Source of the DNA: Halorientalis sp.
Lineage (GTDB): Archaea; Halobacteriota; Halobacteria; Halobacteriales; Haloarculaceae
Reading direction: 5' to 3'
Assembly: GCF_028275115.1 (NCBI RefSeq)
Contig: NZ_JAQCNH010000027.1
Location: 25,528-89,527 of the forward strand
DNA length: 64,000 bases
Shown here: in pieces, positions 16,880 through 24,800 of the stretch
How the letters are laid out: each line of letters starts with the position of its first letter
Numbering within the stretch: the stretch's first letter is position 1
The notes under the pieces: model-generated
What the model saw: the letters and a program-made list of their open reading frames with translations, nothing else
Told to the model about the DNA's origin: nothing
Database searches by the model: none
Position numbers and translations under genes: made by a program

Positions 16880-18508
16880 ATGGACCGACGGCCGAGCGAA
16901 CGGGTCGACGTGTGCGTTGTCGGGGCGGGCCCGGCCGGCGCGCTCGCTGCACATCGACTCGCCGAGCGGGGCCACGGGGTCGTCGTGCTGGACGCAGGGC
17001 CGCGATTCGACCGCGAGTCGCGCCGCGACCGAATGGAGCGGGCCATCAGACCGGCCCACTCCGACACCTCGGTGTGGGAGATGGGTGGCGAGCGTGACGC
17101 GTACACGAGCAGTGGTGACCGGAACTACCCGCTGAACGCTGCGCGCGTCAAGGGGGTCGGTGGGTCGACGTTGCACTGGCAGGGGATGGTGATGCGTAAC
17201 CACGAGGCCGACTTCGAGCGCCGAACGCGGGACGGTGTCGCCGCCGACTGGCCACTCGGTTACGAGGACCTGAAACCGTACTACGCTACGGCGGAGACCG
17301 AACTGGGCGTCGCAGGAGCCTCGGACAACCCCTTCGCACCGCCGCGTGACGAACCCCACCCACTCCCGGCGTTCGAGCCGTCCTACAGCGACTCGTTGTT
17401 TGCCGAGGCCTGCCAACGGTTGGGCGTCGTCATGCACTCGGTCCCGAACGCTCGCAACTCCGAGCGCTACGACGACCGGAGCGCCTGCGTAGGCTACGGG
17501 ACCTGTCAGCCCGTCTGCCCCTCCGGTGCGAAGTACAGCGCCGACGTGCACGTCCGGAAAGCCGAGGACGCGGGCGCTCGCGTGGTCGACCGCGCACCGG
17601 TTCAGGAACTCGTCACCGACGAGTCCGGACGGGTCGCCGCCGCCCGCTACGCCACGCCCGACGGCGAGACACACCGGCAGACCGCGCGGGAGTTCGTCGT
17701 CGCCTGTGGCGGTATCGAGACGCCCAGACTGCTGCTCATGTCGCGCTCCGCGGACCAACCGGACGGGCTGGCCAACAGCTCCGGACTCGTCGGCCGGTAC
17801 TTCACCGAACACCTCTTCTGTGGCGCGGGCGGCCTGCTGGACGAGCCGACTCGACAGAACCACGTCGGGTTCCTCACCAGCGAGTGCCACCAGTTCTACG
17901 ACGACCCCGGCCGGGCCACAGCGGGCACCGACGGCGGGATTCCCGGGAGTGACGCCGACCTCGGGCCGATCAAACTGGAGTTTCTGAACTACGCCGGCCC
18001 CTCGCCCGTGGAACTGGCGCTCGGAGCCGAGGAGTTCGGCGACGACCTGCTCTCCTCTCTGCGAGGCGCCTACGGTACCAACATCGCTATGGGCGGGCTA
18101 GTCGGGCAGTTGCCCCGAGAGGAAAACCGGATCACGCTCGACGCGTCACGAACCGACGACCACGGCAACCCCGTCCCGGACATCACGTGGTCGCTCGACG
18201 CACGGACCGAGCGGACACTCCGGCGGGCCAACGAGATACAACGCGCAGTCCTCGAAGAACTGGGCGTCGATATCGGCTGGACTGTCGGTCCGGCGGACAC
18301 CGGTCCGGCCTACCATCACATGGGGACCACCCGGATGGGAACCGACCCCGCCGAGAGCGTGGTGAATCCACAGCTACGGACCCACGACGTGCCCAATCTC
18401 TCCGTGGCGTCGAGTAGCGTGTTCGTCACGCCGGGCGCGCTGAACCCGACGCTGACCATCGCGGCGCTGTCGCTGAAGTGTGCGGACCACGTCGACGAAC
18501 GGTTGTAG
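16880..18508 (+). CDS. GMC-type FAD-dependent oxidoreductase
   Basis: 542 residues. FAD Rossmann motif VCVVGAGPAGALAAHRLAERG at residues 12-32, VKGVGGSTLHWQG, and C-terminal HHMGTTRMGTDP, SSSVFVTPGALNPTLTI. It also has the cysteine cluster CVGYGTCQPVCPSGAK seen in membrane-type sugar-acid and alcohol dehydrogenases of this family. Oxidises an alcohol or sugar acid; electron acceptor unknown. The promoter holds a DtxR-like operator, so expression probably follows iron or manganese. Start fixed by the leaderless spacing from the TATA element. No cytochrome or Tat subunit gene adjoins. Confidence 0.88.
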   Translation: MDRRPSERVDVCVVGAGPAGALAAHRLAERGHGVVVLDAGPRFDRESRRDRMERAIRPAHSDTSVWEMGGERDAYTSSGDRNYPLNAARVKGVGGSTLHWQGMVMRNHEADFERRTRDGVAADWPLGYEDLKPYYATAETELGVAGASDNPFAPPRDEPHPLPAFEPSYSDSLFAEACQRLGVVMHSVPNARNSERYDDRSACVGYGTCQPVCPSGAKYSADVHVRKAEDAGARVVDRAPVQELVTDESGRVAAARYATPDGETHRQTAREFVVACGGIETPRLLLMSRSADQPDGLANSSGLVGRYFTEHLFCGAGGLLDEPTRQNHVGFLTSECHQFYDDPGRATAGTDGGIPGSDADLGPIKLEFLNYAGPSPVELALGAEEFGDDLLSSLRGAYGTNIAMGGLVGQLPREENRITLDASRTDDHGNPVPDITWSLDARTERTLRRANEIQRAVLEELGVDIGWTVGPADTGPAYHHMGTTRMGTDPAESVVNPQLRTHDVPNLSVASSSVFVTPGALNPTLTIAALSLKCADHVDERL

Positions 18509-18528
18509 CAGGCTGGAGTCGCGTTCGG

Positions 18529-18984
18529 TTACACTCCACCGAGCAACAGACCAGCGTTCACGAGCAGACCGAGCGCAGACACGGAACCGGCGAGAAAAAA
18601 CGGCCGGGCGTTGTTCGCAGGCTCGCGGAGCTTCCGCTCTGCCAGGCCGTCGCTGATTTTGCTGGTCCCGACCTCGACCAGACCCGCCAGGGCCAGCCAG
18701 AGGACGATCATCGCAATGACGAGGTAACCCCGGGTCGAACCGGTGAGGCTCCCGACGGTGTAGAGGTTGCCCGCGAGGTGCCCGCCGGTGAGGAACAGAA
18801 CGAGTGCACTCGCCCGCGAGAGCGTGAGCAGGCGGCTCGTGATGTCGGCGAAGGGGTCGGTGTCGATACTGCCCTGCCGGGCCACCGGAAGGATGCCGTA
18901 GGTCATGAACAAGACAGCGCCGGTCCAGAGGCCGGCGAACAGCATGTGGATTACGTACCCAATCGTCAGGTCGATAGACGCCAT
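18529..18984 (-). CDS. CopD-like four-helix membrane protein
   Basis: 151 residues with four hydrophobic helices (about 6-30, 55-77, 84-106, 127-149). The first helix carries His in YVIHMLFAGLWTGAVLF and the second in LTGGHLAGN, the pattern of CopD/YphA-type membrane proteins, which can bind heme or copper. Function in haloarchaea is unproven. Convergent with the GMC gene, 20 bases apart, and divergent from hisC. Confidence 0.65.
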   Translation of the reverse strand: MASIDLTIGYVIHMLFAGLWTGAVLFMTYGILPVARQGSIDTDPFADITSRLLTLSRASALVLFLTGGHLAGNLYTVGSLTGSTRGYLVIAMIVLWLALAGLVEVGTSKISDGLAERKLREPANNARPFFLAGSVSALGLLVNAGLLLGGV

Positions 18985-19048
18985 ACTTCAGTGCTGGAGG
19001 TATCACCCCTTCAACCTGGTGAGTTCCGGCCGTCTCGTTCAAGCAGGC

Positions 19049-19056
19049 TTAATAAT
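19049..19056 (+). promoter_or_regulatory. TATA box of the hisC operon
   Basis: TTAATAAT centred 26 bases before ATG 19078, the leaderless haloarchaeal arrangement. Confidence 0.6.
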
Positions 19057-19077
19057 CGTGGTCCGTTTTGCTCGGAC

Positions 19078-20196
19078 ATGGAACCACGGGACCTGTCGGA
19101 CCACTCGATATACCGGGCAGGACGGGGAATCGAAGAAGTCGCCCGGGAACTGGAACTCGACCCCGGAGAGCTAGTGAAGCTCTCCTCGAACGAGAACGTG
19201 CTGGGTCCCAGCCCGAAGGCGGTCGCCGCGACCCGGGAGTACGCCGACGTCGTACACCTCTATCCGAAGAGTTCACACACCGATCTGATCGACCGCCTGG
19301 CCGACGACTGGGGCCTCGCGCCCGAGCAAATCTGGCTGGCTAACGGCGGGGACGGCGTCCTCGATTGCTTCTCCCGTGCAGTCCTACGCCCGGACGAGCG
19401 GCTGTTGGTACCCCAACCCGGCTTCGCTTACTACGGTATGAGTGCCCGCTACCACCACGGCGATACCGAGAGCTACCAGCTCTCGAAGGCCGACGGCTTC
19501 GCTCAGACGGCCGACACTGTTCTGGAGGCGTACGACGGCGAGCGGGTCGTCGTCGTCACGAGCCCCCACAACCCGACCGGGTCGGTCATGCCGCTGGACG
19601 AGGTGGAGCGCCTGGCCGAGGAGACCGACGAGGACACCCTGGTCCTGGTCGACGAAGCCTACGGCGAGTTCGCGAACGTCGAGAGCGCGGTGTCGCTCGT
19701 TCGAGAACGCGACGACGTGGCCATCCTCCGGACGTTCTCGAAGGCGTACGGACTGGCCGGAATGCGACTGGGCTACGGGCTGGTCCCGGAAAGCTGGGCC
19801 GACGCCTACGCCCGGATTCACACCCCCTTCGATACGGGCGAACTCACCTGCCGGGCGGGATTGGCCGCACTCGACGACGACGAACACATCGAACAGACGG
19901 TCGAGATGGTCGAAACGGCCCGCGAGTACCTCTACGAGAACCTCGACGCCCGAACCTGGAAGAGCCAGGGCAACTTCGTGCTGGCGGAGGTCGGAGCGGG
20001 CGAGGGAGCCGGTCCAGCCGGCGGGCAGTCGGAGACCACGGGCGGGGAGGCCGTCACCGACGCCGCCCAGCGCGAGGGGATTATCGTCCGTGACTGTTCG
20101 AGTTTCGGCCTGCCCGGCTGCGTGCGGATCACCTGTGGCACCTCCGAGCAGATGGAACGCGCGGTGGCAGTGCTGAACGAGGTGATCGACGCGTGA
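19078..20196 (+). CDS. hisC: Histidinol-phosphate aminotransferase
   Basis: 372 residues from ATG 19078; the frame is open 200 codons upstream but only as antisense to the CopD-like gene. PLP fold type I: KLSSNENVLGPSPKA, SPHNPTGSVMPLDE, LVDEAYGEF, the Schiff-base Lys222 in TFSKAYGLAGMRLGYG, and C-terminal RITCGTSEQMERAV. Transaminates imidazole-acetol phosphate with glutamate in histidine synthesis; broader aromatic activity is possible. Heads a three-gene overlapping operon with an adenylate kinase-like gene and a CDP-alcohol transferase. Confidence 0.93.
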   Translation: MEPRDLSDHSIYRAGRGIEEVARELELDPGELVKLSSNENVLGPSPKAVAATREYADVVHLYPKSSHTDLIDRLADDWGLAPEQIWLANGGDGVLDCFSRAVLRPDERLLVPQPGFAYYGMSARYHHGDTESYQLSKADGFAQTADTVLEAYDGERVVVVTSPHNPTGSVMPLDEVERLAEETDEDTLVLVDEAYGEFANVESAVSLVRERDDVAILRTFSKAYGLAGMRLGYGLVPESWADAYARIHTPFDTGELTCRAGLAALDDDEHIEQTVEMVETAREYLYENLDARTWKSQGNFVLAEVGAGEGAGPAGGQSETTGGEAVTDAAQREGIIVRDCSSFGLPGCVRITCGTSEQMERAVAVLNEVIDA

Positions 20197-20699
20197 GAGT
20201 TGCGGTCACGGGCACGCCGGGGACGGGCAAGACGACTGCTACCGACCTGGTCGAGTCCGACCTCGAACCCGTCCACCTGAACGAGGTCATCCGTGAGGAG
20301 GGACTCGCCACCGGACGGGACGAGGAACGCGACAGCCTCGTGGCCGACATAGCGGCCGTCGCCGACTGGCTGGGCGACCGCGACGACCTCCTGATCGACT
20401 CACATCTGGCCCATCGGCTGAACGTGGACCGGGTGGTCGTCCTGCGCTGTCATCCCGACGAACTCGAACGGCGGCTCATAGAACGGGGCGAACCACCGGC
20501 GAAAGCCGAGGAGAACGCCGAGAGCGAGGCGCTCGACGTAGTCCTCGCGGAAGCGGTCGAGCATCACGGCGAGGATTCGGTCTACGAGGTCGACGCGACC
20601 GAGCGTGACCCCAAGGGCAACGCCCGGGAGATTGAGCGGGTGATCGGGGGGGAGCGCGAACCGAGCGCCGGGACCGTTTCGTTCGTCGAGTACATATGA
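20193..20699 (+). CDS. AK6/Fap7-type adenylate kinase family protein
   Basis: 168 residues starting with GTG inside the hisC stop (GTGA). P-loop VTGTPGTGKTTATDL at residues 5-19, LIDSHLAHRL and VVLRCHPDELERRLIERG follow the AK6 (Fap7) layout, in which the enzyme phosphorylates AMP and in archaea aids 30S ribosome maturation through Rps11. The role is inferred from the family. Overlaps the following gene by four bases (ATGA), so the three genes are translated together. Confidence 0.9.
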   Translation: MRVAVTGTPGTGKTTATDLVESDLEPVHLNEVIREEGLATGRDEERDSLVADIAAVADWLGDRDDLLIDSHLAHRLNVDRVVVLRCHPDELERRLIERGEPPAKAEENAESEALDVVLAEAVEHHGEDSVYEVDATERDPKGNAREIERVIGGEREPSAGTVSFVEYI

Positions 20700-21322
20700 C
20701 GCTAGACAGGCTCAGGCCGCTGGCCGACCGCGCCCTGACGCCGTTCGTGAGTGCCTCGTCCCGGCTGGGCGTCACACCGAACGTCGTGAGTGTGCTCGCG
20801 TTCTTCCTCGCGGGGGCTGCTGGCGCCGCGTTCTATCTCGGCGGCGGCGGCCCGGCGGGACTGGGGGAGCCGGCCTGGTATCTCGTCGGCGCGCTGTTCG
20901 TGTTCCTGAACGGCTGGCTGGACCTGCTTGACGGTGCACTGGCCCGACAGTTGGGTACGGACTCACAGGCCGGCGACCTGCTGGACCACGTCCTTGACCG
21001 CTACGCCGACATCGTGATGATCGTCGGACTGGCGGCGGGTGTCGACCGCTACCCGCTCGGTCTAGCGGCCGTCACCGGCGTGCTGATGACCTCCTACCTG
21101 GGCACGCAGTCAGAGGCGGTCGGGCTAGACCGGGTGTACGGCGGTCTGCTCGGGCGAGCGGACCGACTGGCGCTGCTCGGTGTGATCGCCCTGTACTCGT
21201 TCGTCATCCCTGCGGAACTCTACGGGCTGACGGCGGCGGGGTGGTTGCTGGTGGTCTTCGCGGTGGTCGGTCACTTCACGGCGCTCCAGCGGTTCGTCGG
21301 GGCCTTCCGGACGCTTTCCTGA
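20696..21322 (+). CDS. CDP-alcohol phosphatidyltransferase family (archaeal phospholipid synthesis)
   Basis: 208 residues with five to six membrane helices. The signature D-G-x2-A-R-x8-G-x3-D-x3-D is present as DGALARQLGTDSQAGDLLD with following HVLDR. Such enzymes join CDP-archaeol to serine, glycerol phosphate or inositol phosphate to form archaetidyl headgroups. Which alcohol is used cannot be told; archaetidylinositol-phosphate synthase is one option. N-terminal SSRLGVTPNVVSVLAFFLAG is typical. Last gene of the hisC operon. Confidence 0.88.
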   Translation: MTLDRLRPLADRALTPFVSASSRLGVTPNVVSVLAFFLAGAAGAAFYLGGGGPAGLGEPAWYLVGALFVFLNGWLDLLDGALARQLGTDSQAGDLLDHVLDRYADIVMIVGLAAGVDRYPLGLAAVTGVLMTSYLGTQSEAVGLDRVYGGLLGRADRLALLGVIALYSFVIPAELYGLTAAGWLLVVFAVVGHFTALQRFVGAFRTLS

Positions 21323-21369
21323 ACCCCCTCTGTGACCGTGTCGAACGGCTCACGAGTTCGGTCGCGCGA

Positions 21370-21485
21370 GGCCAGCTCTCACGAGGAGCGTCTCGCTTTC
21401 CTCGACGCGACGGACACCAGTGGCTTTCGGCGCGTGTCCGCAGGTCACGTCGGAGAAACGAGGGCGCTCCTCGTGAGAGCTGGCC
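21370..21485. repeat. Long inverted repeat: 21-bp perfect arms, 74-base partly paired loop
   Basis: GGCCAGCTCTCACGAGGAGC (with one more G, 21370-21390) is exactly complementary to 21465-21485. The 74-base interior also pairs: a GGACAC / GTGTCC pair and TCTCGCTTTCCTCG-like strands opposite GGAGAAACGAGG. Outside the arms GCGCGAG and CTCGCGC extend it after a small bulge. It lies between the CDP-alcohol transferase and the MBF1 gene and could fold as a cruciform or act in RNA as a terminator. It could also be a small non-autonomous repeat element. Confidence 0.8.
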
Positions 21486-21542
21486 TCCTCGCGCCACCGC
21501 GGCGGGGTAACATTCAAACGCGGGCGTGGCAAAGTATCCGTC

Positions 21543-22094
21543 ATGGTCCAGTGTGAGATGTGCGGGGCCGACACGTCCTCGCCGAACACGGTGAAAGTCG
21601 AAGGGGCGGAGCTCGACGTGTGCGACGACTGTGCCGACTTCGGCACCGAGGTCCGCACCCAAGAGAGCTCCAGTTCGTCCACGAAGTACTCGACGAGCAG
21701 TTCCTCGGGGTCGGGCTCCGGCAGTTCGGACGGCGGCGCGTCGAGTTCCGGCACGGGCAACACCTCGAGTGGTGGCGGCGGTCGTCGTCGTGATATGTTC
21801 GACCAGATGGACGAGGTGGCGCAGGATTACGACCAGCGGATACGCGAGGCCCGGGAAGCGGCGGGCATGAACCAGGAGGAACTGGCAAACCAGCTCAACG
21901 AGAAGGCCAGTCTCATCCGCAAACTCGAACTCGGCGACACGCTCCCTAGCGACACGGTCCAGACCAAACTCGAGCGAGCGCTGGACATCGTGCTGACCGA
22001 GGGTGGCGGCAGTGCAGACGACACGGAGTGGAGCGGCGGCTCCAGTGACGGCGAGTACACGCTGGGCGACGTGGTACAGCGAAAGGACTCCTAG
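21543..22094 (+). CDS. Multiprotein bridging factor 1 (aMBF1) family transcription factor
   Basis: 183 residues. N-terminal zinc ribbon (CEMCGA and CDDCA, residues 4-31), a 45-residue Ser/Gly linker (about 40-85), then the Cro/C1 helix-turn-helix YDQRIREAREAAGMNQEELANQ through KLERALDIVL (about 98-160), and an acidic tail. This is the archaeal MBF1/TIGR00270 arrangement; archaeal MBF1 associates with ribosomes and its transcription role is uncertain. The long low-complexity linker is larger than usual. Overlaps the convergent HalX gene by four bases. Confidence 0.9.
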   Translation: MVQCEMCGADTSSPNTVKVEGAELDVCDDCADFGTEVRTQESSSSSTKYSTSSSSGSGSGSSDGGASSSGTGNTSSGGGGRRRDMFDQMDEVAQDYDQRIREAREAAGMNQEELANQLNEKASLIRKLELGDTLPSDTVQTKLERALDIVLTEGGGSADDTEWSGGSSDGEYTLGDVVQRKDS

Positions 22095-22657
22095 ATGTGA
22101 CGCTGGACGTCCTCGATGGAGAGGTCCTCACCGATCTCGTCGAGTTCTGACTCGAGCCGTTGTATCTCGCCGGTCAGCCGCTCGAACCGCTCGCTACGCT
22201 CTAGCTCTGCGGCGGGTTTCTCGATCTCGAGAACATTGCGTTTTAGCTTCTTCGAGGTCAGCTGCTGGTGTTTCTCACTGTACTCCGAAAGTTTGAGCAG
22301 GCGCTGGATCACCTCGAGCAGGTCGTCGCGGGCGATGGGCTTGACGAGGTAGTCGTCACAGCCCATGTCGATGATGTCGAACCCGGGGTTGACGGCGGTC
22401 ACCATCGCGACCCGGCAGTCACAGCCGTTCTCGTTGATATCCGCGAGGACCTTGTCACCCGAGAGGTCCGGCATCCGACGGTCCAGCAGGGCCACGTCGA
22501 CGGTGATACTCTCGTCGTGGAGGATTTCGACCGCCGCTTCGCCGCCGTATGCCGTCAGTATCTCGTAATGTTCGGTCAGGAAGTCGGTGTAGAGGTCAGC
22601 GAGGTGCTGTTCGTCCTCCGCCACCAGCACCGTCGCCTCCGAAGTTGACGCTGACAC
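22091..22657 (-). CDS. Response regulator with receiver and HalX domains
   Basis: 188 residues. Receiver domain residues 8-120: acidic pocket VLVAEDEQHLADLY, phospho-acceptor Asp in ALLDRRMPDLSG, Thr in MVTAV and Lys in DDYLVKPIA. The C-terminal HalX domain (about 125-188: YSEKHQQLTSKKLKRNVLEIEK, ERLTGEIQRLESELDEI) is a helical haloarchaeal output module of unknown action. No kinase gene is adjacent. TATA-like CGTTTTAAG on the minus strand near 22690-22698. Confidence 0.93.
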   Translation of the reverse strand: MSASTSEATVLVAEDEQHLADLYTDFLTEHYEILTAYGGEAAVEILHDESITVDVALLDRRMPDLSGDKVLADINENGCDCRVAMVTAVNPGFDIIDMGCDDYLVKPIARDDLLEVIQRLLKLSEYSEKHQQLTSKKLKRNVLEIEKPAAELERSERFERLTGEIQRLESELDEIGEDLSIEDVQRHI

Positions 22658-22729
22658 GAGTATCGATTCGGAGGTACTGGCTGTGGCGTCTTAAAACGGC
22701 CCTCCGACTCACTGTGCCGAACTCCCATC

Positions 22730-22737
22730 CTTTATTG
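22730..22737 (+). promoter_or_regulatory. TATA box of tpiA
   Basis: CTTTATTG centred 26-27 bases before ATG 22760, leaderless spacing. Confidence 0.55.
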
Positions 22738-22759
22738 ACGCTGCGGTCGCCCTCCCGCT

Positions 22760-23407
22760 ATGTTCGTCCTCGTCAACCTGAAAGCGTACCCGTGTGACCC
22801 GGTCGCAGTCGCAACCGCGGCGGACGAAGTCAGCGAGTCCACGGGTGTCCGTATCGCTATCGCACCGCAGGCCGCACACCTCTCCGCCGTGGCCGGCACC
22901 GGCGTCGAGACCTGGGCCCAGCACATCAGCCCAGTCGACCACGGCAGTCACACAGGGTCGACGCTCGCGGAAGCCGCCACCGACGCGGGCGCGGTCGGCA
23001 CGCTGTTGAACCACTCCGAAAACCGGCTCCGACTCGCGGGACTCGACGCCGGCCTCACCGCCGCCGACCGCACGGACCTCGAAACCATCGCCTGCGCGAA
23101 CAATCCCGACCAAGTCGCCGCCGCCGCGGCACTCGGCCCGGACGCCGTCGCCGTCGAGCCCCCCGAACTGATCGGAACCGGAACACCCGTCAGCAAAGCC
23201 GACCCCGACATCGTCCGGGACGCCGTCGATGCCGCGGCCGCCGTCGACGCCGCCGTGGACGTGCTCTGTGGGGCCGGAATCTCCTCGGGTGAGGACCTCG
23301 CGTCCGCAAAGGAACTGGGTGCCGACGGCGTTCTGCTCGCCAGTGGCGTCGCGAAGGCCGACGACCCGAGGGCCGCACTTGAGAACCTCGTCGAACCGGT
23401 CGTCTGA
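22760..23407 (+). CDS. tpiA: Triosephosphate isomerase (short archaeal type)
   Basis: 215 residues, the compact archaeal length (bacterial enzymes are about 250). Catalytic residues are visible: Lys in LVNLKAYP, electrophile His in [10 protein letters not shown] and base Glu in [12 protein letters not shown]; phosphate loop [27 protein letters not shown] split as [10 protein letters not shown] and [11 protein letters not shown]. Interconverts dihydroxyacetone phosphate and glyceraldehyde 3-phosphate in the cytoplasm. Monocistronic by position. Confidence 0.95.
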   Translation: MFVLVNLKAYPCDPVAVATAADEVSESTGVRIAIAPQAAHLSAVAGTGVETWAQHISPVDHGSHTGSTLAEAATDAGAVGTLLNHSENRLRLAGLDAGLTAADRTDLETIACANNPDQVAAAAALGPDAVAVEPPELIGTGTPVSKADPDIVRDAVDAAAAVDAAVDVLCGAGISSGEDLASAKELGADGVLLASGVAKADDPRAALENLVEPVV

Positions 23408-23441
23408 CCGGGGTCGGCCGCCCATGTGAGGGCACAGCTAC

Positions 23442-24797
23442 ATGAGAGTCCAAGCCGAGAAACCTGTCAGTGACCAGCGACCGATGACCGAGACGGTTCC
23501 GTTCACGCCCCTGGAGGAAGCGATATTCTACATCGAACGCAAACACGGTCCCTGGAACGTCCAGTTCGAGGTCGAGACCACGGCACGTATCGACGCCGAC
23601 CGGCTCCAGGCGGCCGTCATCACGGCTTGCAACACGCATCCGCTCGCTCGGGCACACCAGCAACCCCACTCGGGAATGGACGTTCGGTGTCGGTGGAAGA
23701 TTCCCGACGCTATCGAGCAACTCCCGGCCGACACTCTCACCGTAACCGACGGCCTGACGTCGACCGATCGGTCGCGGTTCTACTACGAACCGTTCGACCC
23801 GACCGAGGAGTTGCCGTTCAGGCTACTCGTCGACCGCGGCGATGGGCAGAGCGGCGGCGACCGAGTGCTAATCTGTGCGAATCACGTCGCCGTAGACGGT
23901 GTGGGCGGCGCACGGTTCGCCCGCTCGCTCTGCCGTGCCTACCGCGGTGAGGATCTCGCCGACCCCGTGGCCCTCACGACGGCCCGCGACGCGGTCGACG
24001 ACGCCAGTTCGCCGGGTCCAACTATCGGCCTCGGTCTGCTCGGCGACGCCCTCGATTACATCGCGAACGCGGTCGAGTCGCCGACCCGGGTCGCCGGCGA
24101 CGGCGGTGTCGACACGGCCGGTTGGCTCTTCGAGCAGCGACGACTCGGCGACGGCCTGACCGCACAGATGATGCAGGAGCGCCCCGAGGGGTCGTCGGTC
24201 AACGACACGATGCTGGCGGCGCTTCACCGCTGTGTCGACACCTGGAACCGGAATCACGGTGAGATGGCACGAAAAATCAGTGTGATGATGCCGCTGAACC
24301 TGCGTCCGAGGAAGTGGTTCTACGACGTGGTGGGCATGTTCACCGCTTTCGACAGCATCACCACCCGGCAACGGGACCGGCAGGACCCACGGACGACCCT
24401 CCAGACGGTCGTCGACCAGACCCGTCGAATCAAGGACCGCGACCGGGCGACAGTGCCCCACGAGGCGCTGAAACTCGTCCCGCCCGGGACACCCGTCGGC
24501 CTGAAACAGCGGTTTCCGGAGCTATTGAACGGACCAGGCCGTCGGCTCGTCGACACCGCGGTGTTGTCGAATCTCGGTCGGATTCCCGACCCGCTTCCGG
24601 GATTCGCCCCCGACGACGACCCCTCCCTGTGGTTCTCACCGCCCTCGATCACCCCGAGCCCGGTGGGTATCGGCGTCGGGACCGTCGACGGGACCGTCCA
24701 CGTGACCGGCCGTTACCACCGCAACAGGTTCGACACCGACGCCGCGGCGGCGTTCACCGACCGCTATCTCGACTGCCTCGAGAACGTCGTGTCCTGA
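23442..24797 (+). CDS. Condensation/wax-ester-synthase-like acyltransferase
   Basis: 451 residues from ATG 23442; an internal ATG at 23484 (METVPF-like start MTETVPFTPLEE) is the alternative and is where the domain begins. CoA-dependent acyltransferase fold: HHxxxDG-type motif appears as CANHVAVDGVGGARF, followed by a second half with KISVMMPLNLRPR and VVGMFTAFDSI and a terminal DFG-like region. Resembles alcohol acetyltransferase and NRPS condensation domains; substrate unknown. No carrier-protein or NRPS gene is nearby, so a lipid or small-alcohol acyl transfer is more likely. Confidence 0.75.
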   Translation: MRVQAEKPVSDQRPMTETVPFTPLEEAIFYIERKHGPWNVQFEVETTARIDADRLQAAVITACNTHPLARAHQQPHSGMDVRCRWKIPDAIEQLPADTLTVTDGLTSTDRSRFYYEPFDPTEELPFRLLVDRGDGQSGGDRVLICANHVAVDGVGGARFARSLCRAYRGEDLADPVALTTARDAVDDASSPGPTIGLGLLGDALDYIANAVESPTRVAGDGGVDTAGWLFEQRRLGDGLTAQMMQERPEGSSVNDTMLAALHRCVDTWNRNHGEMARKISVMMPLNLRPRKWFYDVVGMFTAFDSITTRQRDRQDPRTTLQTVVDQTRRIKDRDRATVPHEALKLVPPGTPVGLKQRFPELLNGPGRRLVDTAVLSNLGRIPDPLPGFAPDDDPSLWFSPPSITPSPVGIGVGTVDGTVHVTGRYHRNRFDTDAAAAFTDRYLDCLENVVS

Positions 24798-24800
24798 ACG

